Program-made: the position numbers and the translations under genes
Notes under the pieces: generated by a model
Databases searched by the model: none
Told to the model about the DNA's origin: nothing
The model's input: only the letters and a program-made list of their open reading frames with translations
NCBI GenBank assembly: GCA_001657385.1
Contig: LYSZ01000002.1
Location: forward strand, 186,001-250,000
Length of the DNA stretch: 64,000 nucleotides
Source of the DNA: Parvularcula sp. BBD 1991-13
GTDB taxonomy: Bacteria; Pseudomonadota; Alphaproteobacteria; Caulobacterales; Parvularculaceae
Direction of reading: 5' to 3'
In this document: one piece after another, positions 32,815 through 41,571 of the stretch
Layout of the letters: each line of letters begins with the position of its first letter
How positions within the stretch are numbered: position 1 is the first letter of the stretch

Positions 32815-33342
32815 ATGCCCGCCGCCCGCGCCGATTTGTTCGCCATGCTCGACCGCCTGGGTCTTGACCATCGCACGGTCGATCACCCGGCGATTTTCAC
32901 CGTCGAGGAGGGCCGCGATTTCAAGGCCGACATGCCCGGCGGGCACTCAAAAAATCTCTTTCTGAAAGACAAGAAAGGCGCGCTGACCCTGGCCGTCGCC
33001 CATTGCGACACGCGGGTCGATCTGGTCGGCCTGGGCAGGGCGATCGGCGCCAAAGGGCGTCTGTCCTTCGGCAGGCCCGAGCTGATGACGCAGACCCTCG
33101 GCGTCGTCCCGGGCGCGGTGACGCCGTTCGCCTTGATCAATGAGACCGCGCGGGCGCTGGGGACGCTGGTGCTGGACCGCGCGCTCCTCGACCACGACCC
33201 GGTATGGTTCCATCCGCTTGAAAACACTGCGTCCACAGCCGTCTCGCCGGCGGGACTGCTGCGCTTTATCGAGGCGTGCGGCTTTTTCCCGCGGATCGAA
33301 GACCTCGCCGCGCCCCTGGGATCGCAGGGCGAGGCCCGCTAG
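32815..33342 (+). CDS. YbaK/ProX-type prolyl-tRNA editing protein
   Basis: 175 aa from ATG 32815 (GTG 32800 possible). The YbaK/aminoacyl-tRNA deacylase fold spans most of the protein: [71 protein letters not shown], and [16 protein letters not shown]. The Lys in KNLFLKDKK and the GAVTPF loop are family hallmarks. ProX-type proteins hydrolyse Ala-tRNA(Pro) in trans. Confidence 0.9.
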   Translation: MPAARADLFAMLDRLGLDHRTVDHPAIFTVEEGRDFKADMPGGHSKNLFLKDKKGALTLAVAHCDTRVDLVGLGRAIGAKGRLSFGRPELMTQTLGVVPGAVTPFALINETARALGTLVLDRALLDHDPVWFHPLENTASTAVSPAGLLRFIEACGFFPRIEDLAAPLGSQGEAR

Positions 33343-33403
33343 ACGGTTGCCTTTCCGCGCCTGCGCCCTCATTTAAGAGAGCGACAGGATGGAGGCGCAA
33401 GAG

Positions 33404-34327
33404 ATGAGCGAGTTGCTGAACGCGGGACCGAAGGCGGGCGACGGTTTGATCAAGGACGCCACGATCGAGACATTCGAACAGGACGTGCTCGCCGCGTCCA
33501 TGCAAACCCCGGTTATCGTCGATTTCTGGGCCGAGTGGTGCGGACCGTGCAAACAGCTTGCGCCGGCGCTGGAAAAGGCGGTTGCGGCCGCAGGCGGCAA
33601 GGTCCGGCTCGTCAAGGTCGATATCGACCAGAACCAGATGCTCGCCTCGCAATTGCGCATCCAGTCGATCCCGACGGTTTATGCGTTTTTCCAGGGCCGT
33701 CCCGTCGACGGGTTCCAGGGCGCGGTGCCGGAAAGCGAGATCAAGGCGTTCATCGACCGTCTCGTCCAGGCTGCGGGCGCGGCCGGCCTCGGCGCTCAGC
33801 CTGCCGGCGCGGACTATGTGGAGGCGGGCAACGCCGCCCTCGACGCCGGCGATCTCGCCGGCGCGGCCCAGGCCTTCGCCCAGGCCGCCCAGGACGACCC
33901 CGGCAATGTCGCCGCGATCGCGGGGCTTGCGCGCTGCCAGCTCGCCCTCGGCGACGCGGCCCAGGCCCGCAACACCCTCTCGATGGCGCCGGAAGACAAA
34001 CAGAACGATCCGGCCCTCGCCAGCGTCCGGGCGGCCGTCGCGCTCGCCGAAGACAACCCGCCTGTCGCGGATATTGCGGCCATCGAAGCGCGCGCCGGCG
34101 CCGATCCCGGCGATTTCGACGCCCTGTTCGAGTTGGCGCGGGCGCGTCTGGGCGCCGGGGCCATGGGCCCGGCGATGGATGCGCTGCTTTCCATTATCGA
34201 GCGCGAGCGCGACTGGAACGAGGGCGCCGCGCGGCAGAAGCTGCTGACCGTGTTCGAGGCGCTGGGCCCCACGCATCCGGAAACCCTGCGCGGGCGGCGC
34301 CGCCTGTCGTCGATTCTGTTTTCCTAG
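33404..34327 (+). CDS. thioredoxin-TPR protein, CnoX/YbbN-like
   Basis: 307 aa from ATG 33404 (GGAGG eight bases upstream; ATG 33389 is also possible). The N-terminal thioredoxin domain (~20-120) has an intact WAEWCGPCKQ redox motif. It is followed by Ala-rich TPR-like helices and a conserved C-terminal YbbN region (FELARARLGAGAMGPAMDALLSIIERERDWNEG, RGRRRLSSILFS). Such proteins act as redox-linked holdases. Here both active-site cysteines remain, whereas E. coli CnoX has one. It starts a conserved alphaproteobacterial trio with the Lon-domain protein and Trm112. Confidence 0.9.
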   Translation: MSELLNAGPKAGDGLIKDATIETFEQDVLAASMQTPVIVDFWAEWCGPCKQLAPALEKAVAAAGGKVRLVKVDIDQNQMLASQLRIQSIPTVYAFFQGRPVDGFQGAVPESEIKAFIDRLVQAAGAAGLGAQPAGADYVEAGNAALDAGDLAGAAQAFAQAAQDDPGNVAAIAGLARCQLALGDAAQARNTLSMAPEDKQNDPALASVRAAVALAEDNPPVADIAAIEARAGADPGDFDALFELARARLGAGAMGPAMDALLSIIERERDWNEGAARQKLLTVFEALGPTHPETLRGRRRLSSILFS

Positions 34328-34364
34328 AGCCGTTTGCAGTTCATGTGATTCATTCAAACGGCTC
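34327..34364 (+). terminator. 10-bp stem-loop overlapping the cnoX-like stop
   Basis: GAGCCGTTTG and CAAACGGCTC flank an 18-base loop; the stem starts at the last base of the TAG stop. No T tract follows. It could be a terminator or a copy of a dispersed palindromic repeat. Confidence 0.5.
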
Positions 34365-34379
34365 CGGGTTATTGTTCGA

Positions 34380-34426
34380 GCGAGTTGCGGGATACAAACC
34401 TGCCAACCACTTGTGCTGCAACTCGC
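34380..34426. repeat. second stem-loop, 9-bp arms
   Basis: GCGAGTTGC (34380-34388) and GCAACTCGC (34418-34426) with a 29-base loop, immediately after the preceding hairpin and 46 bases before the Lon-domain gene start. Confidence 0.6.
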
Positions 34427-34472
34427 CCCAGCGCCGCGCGCAAGCTGCTTACGGGAGGCTCCCAACCGCTCC

Positions 34473-35135
34473 ATGACCGATCACGAAACGCCGTCCTCGC
34501 CCCATCGTCCGCCCGAAATCATTCCCCTGTTTCCGCTTTCAGGGGCGCTCCTGTTGCCTGGCGGCCAGTTGCCCCTCAACATTTTCGAGCCGCGATACCT
34601 GCGCATGGTGGACGACGCCCTCGGCGGCGAACGGCTGATCGGCATGATCCAGCCCTCGGGAGAAGACAGCCCGCGCGGGGCCTCTCTGTTTTCGGTGGGA
34701 TGCGCCGGCCGCATCACGTCCTTCTCCGAGACCGGGGACGGGCGCTATCTGATCACGCTCACGGGCCAGCGCCGGTTCCGGCTCGCCGCGGAGATCGCCG
34801 CCGATACCCCCTACCGGCAGGGCGAGGCGGACTGGGCCCCGTTCGATATCGACGTTCATGAAGACCCGACCGGCGAAGCGGTGGACCGCGAGGCCCTTCT
34901 GGAGGTGATGCGCGATTATCTGGCGGCGGAAGGGCTGAAGACCGACTGGGACGCGGCGGCGGCGGCGCCGATCGATGCGCTGATTGCGTCCCTGGCCATG
35001 GGCTGCCCGTTCGAGCCGACGGAAAAACAGGCGCTCCTCGAAGCGCTGACGACGCTCGACCGCGCGCAGTGCCTGACCGCGCTGATGGAAATGTCGGGCG
35101 CGGCGGATCCCGACGGCGACCAGCGCCTGCAATGA
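34473..35135 (+). CDS. Lon N-terminal substrate-binding domain protein
   Basis: 220 aa from ATG 34473. It is only the Lon N-domain, without ATPase or protease: [27 protein letters not shown] in pieces, then [46 protein letters not shown] and a helical C-terminal half. Function of these stand-alone proteins is unclear. It is part of the conserved trio with the CnoX-like protein and Trm112. Confidence 0.9.
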   Translation: MTDHETPSSPHRPPEIIPLFPLSGALLLPGGQLPLNIFEPRYLRMVDDALGGERLIGMIQPSGEDSPRGASLFSVGCAGRITSFSETGDGRYLITLTGQRRFRLAAEIAADTPYRQGEADWAPFDIDVHEDPTGEAVDREALLEVMRDYLAAEGLKTDWDAAAAAPIDALIASLAMGCPFEPTEKQALLEALTTLDRAQCLTALMEMSGAADPDGDQRLQ

Positions 35136-35187
35136 ACGGCCCTTTGACGCACGACCAAACCGACACCCAGTAGCGAAGAGACGACCC

Positions 35188-35445
35188 ATGTCAGATCGTG
35201 ACGCCCCAGACGGTAACGCCCCAGCCCACAACGCTTCAGCCCACAACGCCCCGGCCCCCGGCGCGGTCGATCCCCGGTTGCTCGATATATTGGTCTGTCC
35301 CCAGACCAAGGGGCCGCTGACCTTCGACCGGGAAAAGTCGGAACTGATCAGCAAGACCGCAATGCTGGCCTACCCGGTGCGCGACGGCGTGCCGATCATG
35401 CTGGTCGACGAAGCCCGCCCCTTGAGCGACGACGAGGTCGTCTAA
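35188..35445 (+). CDS. Trm112 family protein
   Basis: 85 aa. Residues ~29-78 are the Trm112/UPF0434 fold: [43 protein letters not shown]. The first 28 residues are a repeated Asn-Ala-Pro/His tract. Such small proteins partner methyltransferases or stabilise other enzymes in bacteria. Only one cysteine remains in the CPQTKG knuckle, as is common in bacterial members. Confidence 0.9.
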   Translation: MSDRDAPDGNAPAHNASAHNAPAPGAVDPRLLDILVCPQTKGPLTFDREKSELISKTAMLAYPVRDGVPIMLVDEARPLSDDEVV

Positions 35446-35535
35446 GGCCGGCGCCTGGAGAGAGGCGCTGGGTGAGAGGCGTCGGGTTGCGCCGAAGGGC
35501 TATGCAGAAACGGCGGCAGCGACTAGAAAAGATCG

Positions 35536-37023
35536 ATGCCGACACTCAATCCGTCCCCCGGTTCTGCGCCGCGCGCCGCGGTCCCCGCCACGGAACTCGC
35601 CTCATGCGAGACGCCGCAGGACGCCATCGACCGCCTGGGCCAGCTTTACGAGGACGCCCTCGTCCGGATCGAAGCGCTGTTCGAGCGTTACATCGCTGGG
35701 GATGCGAGCGCCGGCGTCGATGAAGCGCCGGTCTATCCCTATCTCTGCGCCGAGGTGCCGGCCCAGAGCGTGCTGCATACCTCCAAGCTGGCGCTCGGCC
35801 GCATCCCCGCGACAAGCCTGCACGGCACCACCGTCACCCAGCCCGCGCTCTTCACCGACTATTTGCGCGAGCAGCTCGCGCGGGTGATCGACCGGTTCTC
35901 CGCGCGGCTTTTCGTGGGCAAGTCGACCACGCCGATCCCGCTCAGTTTCGCCCTGGAAAAGGCGACGGCGTCGCTGACGCCGCCGCTGCGCGCCGGGCTG
36001 CAATATCATTTCCACACGCCCAACCTCGTCAACACCAATGACGACATCGTCGACGGCCATTCGATCCTGCAGAGCGAAGGCCCGCTGCCCATGTCGCTCT
36101 TCACCGCCGAGCGCGTGGATTACTCCCTGCACCGCATTCGTCACTACACCGCGACGCAGCCGGAGCATTTTCAGGATTTCATTCTTTTTACGAACTATCA
36201 GCGCTATGTGGACGAGTTCGTCGAATACGGCCTTCGGGAAGTCGAGGCCGGCCGCGCCGCCTCTCTTGTCGAGCCGGGCGAGCGGATCACCGTCAAGGAC
36301 GGCGCCCCGCCGGGGCCGCGCCTCGCCAAGCTGCCGCAGATGCCGGCCTATCACCTGACCCAGCCCGGAAAGAAAGGCGTCACCCTCGTCAATATCGGCG
36401 TCGGGCCGTCCAACGCCAAGACGATTACGGATCATCTCGCGGTCCTGCGCCCGCAGGTATGGCTGATGATCGGCCATTGCGGCGGTCTGCGCCGCACCCA
36501 GCGGCTTGGCGATTACGTCCTCGCCCACGCCTATCTGCGTGAGGATAACGTGCTCGACGCGGTCCTGCCGCCTTCGGTGCCGTTGCCGACCCTTGCCGAG
36601 GTGCAGCTCGCCCTCACCAGCGCCGTCAAGCACGTAACCGGCATCGAGGACGACAAGTTGAAAGAGCAGCTGCGCACCGGCACCGTCGTCACCACCGACG
36701 ACCGCAACTGGGAGCTGCGCTTCGAACGGGTCGCTGCCCGCCTCAATCAGGCGCGCGCCATCGCCATCGACATGGAATCGGCGACCATCGCCGCCAACGG
36801 CTATCGTTACCGGGTTCCCTACGGCACGCTTCTGTGCGTTTCCGACAGGCCGCTCCACGGCGAGATCAAGCTTCCCGGCATGGCGGACGCGTTTTATCAG
36901 GAGCGGGTCAGTCAGCATCTGGAGATCGGCCTGCGCGCCATCGATCTCCTCCGCCGGGAAGCGGAGGCCGGGGCGCTCCACTCGCGCAAGCTGCGCAGCT
37001 TCGACGAGCCGTTCCTGCGCTGA
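35536..37023 (+). CDS. amn: AMP nucleosidase
   Basis: 495 aa. The N-terminal AMP-nucleosidase-specific domain is followed by a nucleoside phosphorylase-like catalytic domain: KGVTLVNIGVGPSNAKTITDHLAVLRP in pieces, WLMIGHCGGLRRTQRLGDYVLAHAYLRED, AIAIDMESATIAANGYRYRVPYGTLLCVSDRPLHGE. It hydrolyses AMP to adenine and ribose 5-phosphate in the cytosol. Length is close to E. coli Amn (484 aa). Followed by a TonB receptor. Confidence 0.94.
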   Translation: MPTLNPSPGSAPRAAVPATELASCETPQDAIDRLGQLYEDALVRIEALFERYIAGDASAGVDEAPVYPYLCAEVPAQSVLHTSKLALGRIPATSLHGTTVTQPALFTDYLREQLARVIDRFSARLFVGKSTTPIPLSFALEKATASLTPPLRAGLQYHFHTPNLVNTNDDIVDGHSILQSEGPLPMSLFTAERVDYSLHRIRHYTATQPEHFQDFILFTNYQRYVDEFVEYGLREVEAGRAASLVEPGERITVKDGAPPGPRLAKLPQMPAYHLTQPGKKGVTLVNIGVGPSNAKTITDHLAVLRPQVWLMIGHCGGLRRTQRLGDYVLAHAYLREDNVLDAVLPPSVPLPTLAEVQLALTSAVKHVTGIEDDKLKEQLRTGTVVTTDDRNWELRFERVAARLNQARAIAIDMESATIAANGYRYRVPYGTLLCVSDRPLHGEIKLPGMADAFYQERVSQHLEIGLRAIDLLRREAEAGALHSRKLRSFDEPFLR

Positions 37024-37199
37024 CCCGTCCGGCTCCATTCATCTTTCTACGGATTTCTTGCGGATCAAGGCGAGCCTGCGCCGATCGTCGCCTTTCACGG
37101 TAAAGTTATTTGCAGGCGAGGCCGCTTCCATCAAAAACTCCGGGTCGACAAAAGGGGACAGGGCCGAGCCCCGCGACGCCGATCTTGAAGGGGAAATCC

Positions 37200-39434
37200 A
37201 TGGCTGACTTGCGTTTACGCCGCGTCCTGCTGTCTATGGCGAGTGTCGGGAGCGCCGTTTCGGCGCCCCTGACCGCGCACGCCCAGGACGATGCGCTTAA
37301 CGCCGACGTCATCATCGTCACGGCGCAGAAAAAAGAACAGGATCTTCAGGATGTGCCGTTCTCCGTCGACGTTCTTTCCGGACAGAAGCTCGATGCGCTG
37401 AGCGCGGCGGGCGAGGATATCCTGTTCCTCGCGGGGCGCAGCCCCAGCCTTTACGCCGAAGCCTCGTCGGGCCGCACGTTTCCCCGGTTCTATATCCGCG
37501 GCCTCGGCAACACCGATTTTGATCTGAACGCCAATCAACCGGTCAGCCTCGTTTACGATGAAATCGTTCTGGAAAACTCCATTCTCAAGGGGTTTCCGGT
37601 TTTCGACCTGGAGCGGGTGGAAGTGTTGCGCGGGCCGCAGGGCGCGCTGTTCGGCCGCAACACCCCCGCGGGAACGATCAAGTTCGAATCCGCAAAGCCG
37701 ACAGAGACTTTCGAAGGATATGCCCGCGCCTCATACGGACGGTTCGATACGGTCGACGCCGAAGCGGCGATCAGCGGCCCCATTGCCGGCGACGTGCTGA
37801 CGGGTCGGCTCTCGCTGCTTTTTCAGGACAGGGACGATTTCGTCGACAACACGTTTGACGGCGGTGAGGAGGGGTTCGAGGAGTTTTCTGAATTCGCCGG
37901 AAGGGCGCAGCTCCTGTTCAGGCCCGGCGACCGCATATCCGCGCTCCTCAATATCCACGGCCGCCGCCTCGACGGCGGGTCGCGCCTCTTCCGCGCCAAT
38001 GTGATCGAGCCGGGCGCCGGCGGGCTTGTCGACGGGTTCGACCGCCGCCGCACGGCGCAGGATGCAACGCAGGTTCTTGAGGTGTTCAACATTGGGGCGA
38101 GCCTGAAGACCGATATCGAGTTCGCCGCCGGAACGCTGACCAGCGTGACGGGGTACGAACAGGCAGGCGTGACCGGGCGCGGCGATGTGGATGGCGGCTT
38201 CGGCGCCTCCTTCGCGCCGCCTTCCGGACCGGGGTTTATTCCGTTCTCGGCGGAAAGCGCCGACAACATCACCGGTCACGATCAGATCACTCAGGAGCTG
38301 CGCTTCGCGTTCAGGCCGGGCCGGGATCTCGACGCGACGGTTGGCGCGTTTTTCTTTTTCGAGGATTTGCAGCTTGAGAATTTGAGCTTCGACACGCTTG
38401 CCGGCGGCGTCGAGAACGGCCGCGCCGTGCAGGACCAGCGCACGTTTTCCGGCGCCCTGTTCGCCTCCGCGTCATGGGCGGCGACGGACCGGCTCACCTT
38501 GAGCGGCGGCGTTCGGATCACCGCCGAGGACCGCCGGTTTTCCGCCGAGCGCCTTGTCGGGCCGTTCGGGTCCGGAACGCTTGGACCGCTTACGGAAAAC
38601 CTCGACGACGTGGTCGTCTCCGGGGATGTCAGCGCGCGCTATGCGCTGAGCGAGGGGGTTAGCGTCTACGCCCGCTACGCGCGCGGGTTCAGGGCGCCGA
38701 ATGCGCAGGGGCGCATCGTCTTCGGCGACGTCGTCACCGTCGCCGACACCGAGACCGTCGATTCCTTCGAGGGCGGGGTGAAAACACGGTTCTGGAACGG
38801 GCGCGGCCGCCTTAACGCCTCCGGGTTTTATTTCCGCACCAACGATCAGCAATTGACCGCGGTCGGCGGCGCCGGCAATTTCAACCAGCTTCTGAACGCC
38901 GAGCGTGTCGTCGGATACGGTTTCGAGCTGGACGCCGCGCTGACCCCGGTCGAGCGGCTTGACCTGACCGCGGGCCTCAGCCTGAACGAGACCGAAATCC
39001 GCGACCCCGACCTGGAAGTCGGCGTTTGCGGCGCGCCCTGCACGCTGCTCGATCCGGTCAATCCGCAGACCGGCAACGCGCTGATCGACGGCAACCCCTT
39101 GCCCCAGGCGCCGCGCTTCATCGCCAGTCTCACCGCGCGTTACGGCGTTCCCGCCGCCGCCGCGCGGGGCGAGTTTTTCATCTTCACGGACTGGTATTAC
39201 CGTAGCCGGATCAATTTCTTTCTATACGAGAGCGTTGAGTTCCAGGACCGGGACCTGGTCGAGGGCGGCGTGCGCGTCGGTTACGCCCATGAGAGCGGCA
39301 AGTGGGAAGCGGCGGCGTTCGGCCGCAATATCCTGAACGACGTTTCGATAGAGGGCGCGATCGACTTCAACAACTTCTCCGCCTTCGTCAACGAACCGCC
39401 GGTCTGGGGCGTGGAGCTGCTCGCGCGGTTCTAA
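37200..39434 (+). CDS. TonB-dependent outer-membrane receptor
   Basis: 744 aa from ATG 37200 (AAGGGGAAA upstream). The signal peptide covers ~1-29 (LTAHAQDD). TonB-box/plug segments are ADVIIVTAQKKEQDLQDVPFSV in part, RFYIRGLGNTDFDLNANQPVS and ERVEVLRGPQGALFGRNTPAG. The barrel includes SVYARYARGFRAPNAQG and ends in LLARF. Substrate unknown. It lies 176 bases after amn with no terminator seen between. Confidence 0.93.
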   Translation: MADLRLRRVLLSMASVGSAVSAPLTAHAQDDALNADVIIVTAQKKEQDLQDVPFSVDVLSGQKLDALSAAGEDILFLAGRSPSLYAEASSGRTFPRFYIRGLGNTDFDLNANQPVSLVYDEIVLENSILKGFPVFDLERVEVLRGPQGALFGRNTPAGTIKFESAKPTETFEGYARASYGRFDTVDAEAAISGPIAGDVLTGRLSLLFQDRDDFVDNTFDGGEEGFEEFSEFAGRAQLLFRPGDRISALLNIHGRRLDGGSRLFRANVIEPGAGGLVDGFDRRRTAQDATQVLEVFNIGASLKTDIEFAAGTLTSVTGYEQAGVTGRGDVDGGFGASFAPPSGPGFIPFSAESADNITGHDQITQELRFAFRPGRDLDATVGAFFFFEDLQLENLSFDTLAGGVENGRAVQDQRTFSGALFASASWAATDRLTLSGGVRITAEDRRFSAERLVGPFGSGTLGPLTENLDDVVVSGDVSARYALSEGVSVYARYARGFRAPNAQGRIVFGDVVTVADTETVDSFEGGVKTRFWNGRGRLNASGFYFRTNDQQLTAVGGAGNFNQLLNAERVVGYGFELDAALTPVERLDLTAGLSLNETEIRDPDLEVGVCGAPCTLLDPVNPQTGNALIDGNPLPQAPRFIASLTARYGVPAAAARGEFFIFTDWYYRSRINFFLYESVEFQDRDLVEGGVRVGYAHESGKWEAAAFGRNILNDVSIEGAIDFNNFSAFVNEPPVWGVELLARF

Positions 39435-39510
39435 AGCAAGTCCCGGTTAATCGGCTTCGGCCGGCATGCTTCGCAGGGCTCCGTGTCGCGCTTCGCCGGC
39501 GCGCTACGCT

Positions 39511-40731
39511 TCACAGCGCCTTTTCGTAGAAGCGGTAGGTTTTGTAAATCTCGCCGCCGATATCCGTCAGCATGGTGAGCATTGCGGTGTTGTTCTCAAG
39601 AATCCAGGACAGCTCCGCGTGCTTGCAGCCATGGTCCATATTGGCGGAGTTGACGAGATCGATGATCTTGTAGGCGAACGCCGCGCCGACGGGCTTTCCC
39701 TGAAGGCGTTTGCGCACGCCCATCAGCGGCATGCGCGAGCGCCCGACGCCTTTCACTTTCAGGCGCCACAGAAACGTCGCCCAGTTGAACGGCGCCAGCT
39801 TGCCGTTGAAGCCGCGGATCGCCGCGTTGACGTCGGGCAGGACGAGACCGAAGGCGACCGGCTCGCCGTCCAGCTCGCAGAACACCACATTGTGCCGTTC
39901 GATGATCGGGCGCAGTTCCTTGGCCATGTGGGCGATCTGTTCGTCCGACATCGGAACGTATCCCCAGTTATCCGACCACGCATCGTTATAGATGTCGATC
40001 ACCAGTCGGATTTCGGTGTTGAATTTGGCGAAATCGATATTGCGGATGGTGATGTTCGATTTCGACAGGACCTTGTCGACGAAACGCTGGCGCTTTTCGG
40101 GGATGAACTGTCGCCGCGGCAGATAGCTGAGCGCGTAGGCGTCCATCGCCTTGCGAAACCCCAGCCGTTCCAGGTGCCCGGCGTAATAGGGCCGCCCATG
40201 GGGCATCATCACGTAAGGCGGCGTGTCGAATCCGTCCACCAGGAGCCCGCACTCTTCGTTTACGGAGAAACTGAACGGCCCTGCGATCTTGCTCATGCCC
40301 TGCCGTTTCAGCCAGTCGCTCGCGGTTGCCAGAAGGGCGTTCGCCACGGCCTCGTCGTCGATCATCTCGATAAAGCCGAAATGGCCGGCCCCGTCGCGAT
40401 GGGTGTCGAGATGCGCCTTGTTGACGATGGCGGCGATCCGGCCCGCCGGGGCGCCGTTCCTGTAGGCGATCCAGAGCCGGTGCGGCGCGTTTTTCAGACC
40501 CGGATTTTTCTCCGGGTCGATGCGCGGGCCGATCTCGAACTCCAGGGGGGCGACGTAATTCGGATCGTCGCGATATATGTCATGAACGAGCCGGATGAAC
40601 GCGCGCCGGTCCCTCGCGGTCTCGACCGGCCGGATCTCAACGCCGGCGCCGGCCTTTAGGGGCCCGGCGTCGTCGATGGCGTCCTTGGCGGCGTCGTCGA
40701 TGGCGGGGCGGGGCGGGGCGGATGCGGACAT
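39511..40731 (-). CDS. GNAT-fold acyltransferase, candidate bacterial ceramide synthase
   Basis: 406 aa. N-terminal ~30 residues are low-complexity. The rest holds a tandem GNAT-like fold: VETARDRRAFIRLVHDIYRDDPNYVAPL, GPFSFSVNEECGLLVDGFDTPPYVMMPHG in pieces, YYAGHLERLGFRKAMDAYALSYL, and WILENNTAMLTMLTDIGGEIYKTYRFYEK. It heads downstream in the same direction as serine palmitoyltransferase, ACP, a CerR-like reductase and an acyl ligase. In Caulobacter, the ceramide synthase bCerS is, as I recall, a GNAT-like protein near these genes. I therefore infer N-acylation of the sphingoid base. Confidence 0.8.
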   Translation of the reverse strand: MSASAPPRPAIDDAAKDAIDDAGPLKAGAGVEIRPVETARDRRAFIRLVHDIYRDDPNYVAPLEFEIGPRIDPEKNPGLKNAPHRLWIAYRNGAPAGRIAAIVNKAHLDTHRDGAGHFGFIEMIDDEAVANALLATASDWLKRQGMSKIAGPFSFSVNEECGLLVDGFDTPPYVMMPHGRPYYAGHLERLGFRKAMDAYALSYLPRRQFIPEKRQRFVDKVLSKSNITIRNIDFAKFNTEIRLVIDIYNDAWSDNWGYVPMSDEQIAHMAKELRPIIERHNVVFCELDGEPVAFGLVLPDVNAAIRGFNGKLAPFNWATFLWRLKVKGVGRSRMPLMGVRKRLQGKPVGAAFAYKIIDLVNSANMDHGCKHAELSWILENNTAMLTMLTDIGGEIYKTYRFYEKAL

Positions 40732-40810
40732 GACGGGGCTTGCTTTCTCAAGGGCGGGACGGCGCGCGGGAACGGCGCCGGCGGGGGCTTTCGGCGGGCC
40801 TGGCCTAGCC

Positions 40811-41425
40811 CTAATTCAGCTCGATTTCCAGCGCCGCGCCGCCGGCGTCGACCTCGAACAGGGTGCGCTCGATCTTGGGCGGTCCGAACAGGCCGCGCGG
40901 ATTGTTGGACAGGCCCCAGGGCTCCGCCGGCAGGCCCAGCCCCGTCTTGTCGAAATTGCCGTTGGCGTTGCGGTCGTGATAGACGGCCATGGCGAAGACG
41001 CCCGGTCCCGGCGCCGGGACGCAGAATTTCGTTTCCGGCGCCCGCGCCGCGTAGCGGACCTTCTTGATCCGCCCCCGACCGCGCAGGAACACCTCCTGGT
41101 CGTTGGGGTACATGTCGGCGATGATCAGCCCCTCATTGCGCTTCACGCCGGTCACGATCACCCGGATTTCGTTCTCGCCGCCGCGGCAGCTCACATGCTC
41201 GAAGTCGAAACGGTTGTCGATCTTGGCGCTTTTCCCGGCAGCGCTGGGGGCGCCGATGTTATCGCCGCGCGCTCCGCTTGCATCGTCATGCGCCGCCGCG
41301 ACCACCGATGCGCCGCCCAATGCGCCGCCAACTGCGATGTCGGTCGCCGCGTCACCGTCCTGCGGGGGAAGGGTTGCGAAGGCCGCGGCGACGGCGGCGA
41401 TCGCGATTAGTCTTCGGGTCGTCAT
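40811..41425 (-). CDS. secreted DUF2141 domain protein
   Basis: 204 aa with a signal peptide (~1-26, RRLIAIAAVAAAFATLPP). A ~45-residue disordered Ala/Gly/Asp linker follows, then a DUF2141 domain at ~75-200 (NEIRVIVTGVKRNEGLIIADMYP, VFAMAVYHDRNANGNFDKTGLGLPAEPWGLSNN in pieces). DUF2141 proteins are periplasmic beta-sandwiches of unknown function. The gene lies between serine palmitoyltransferase and the ceramide synthase candidate on the same strand, so a role in sphingolipid handling is inferred. Confidence 0.87.
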   Translation of the reverse strand: MTTRRLIAIAAVAAAFATLPPQDGDAATDIAVGGALGGASVVAAAHDDASGARGDNIGAPSAAGKSAKIDNRFDFEHVSCRGGENEIRVIVTGVKRNEGLIIADMYPNDQEVFLRGRGRIKKVRYAARAPETKFCVPAPGPGVFAMAVYHDRNANGNFDKTGLGLPAEPWGLSNNPRGLFGPPKIERTLFEVDAGGAALEIELN

Positions 41426-41571
41426 TATTCATTCCTTCAGCCGGCGCCGGCCCGTCTTACGCTCAGATTGGTCTCACGCTCCGATTGGGTGGGGAAACTG
41501 TGTCGAGAATTGGGTCAGATCCGATGCTTCGGCCTTGCTGACGGGATCGTGACGACGCGTCGGAGGCCGCG

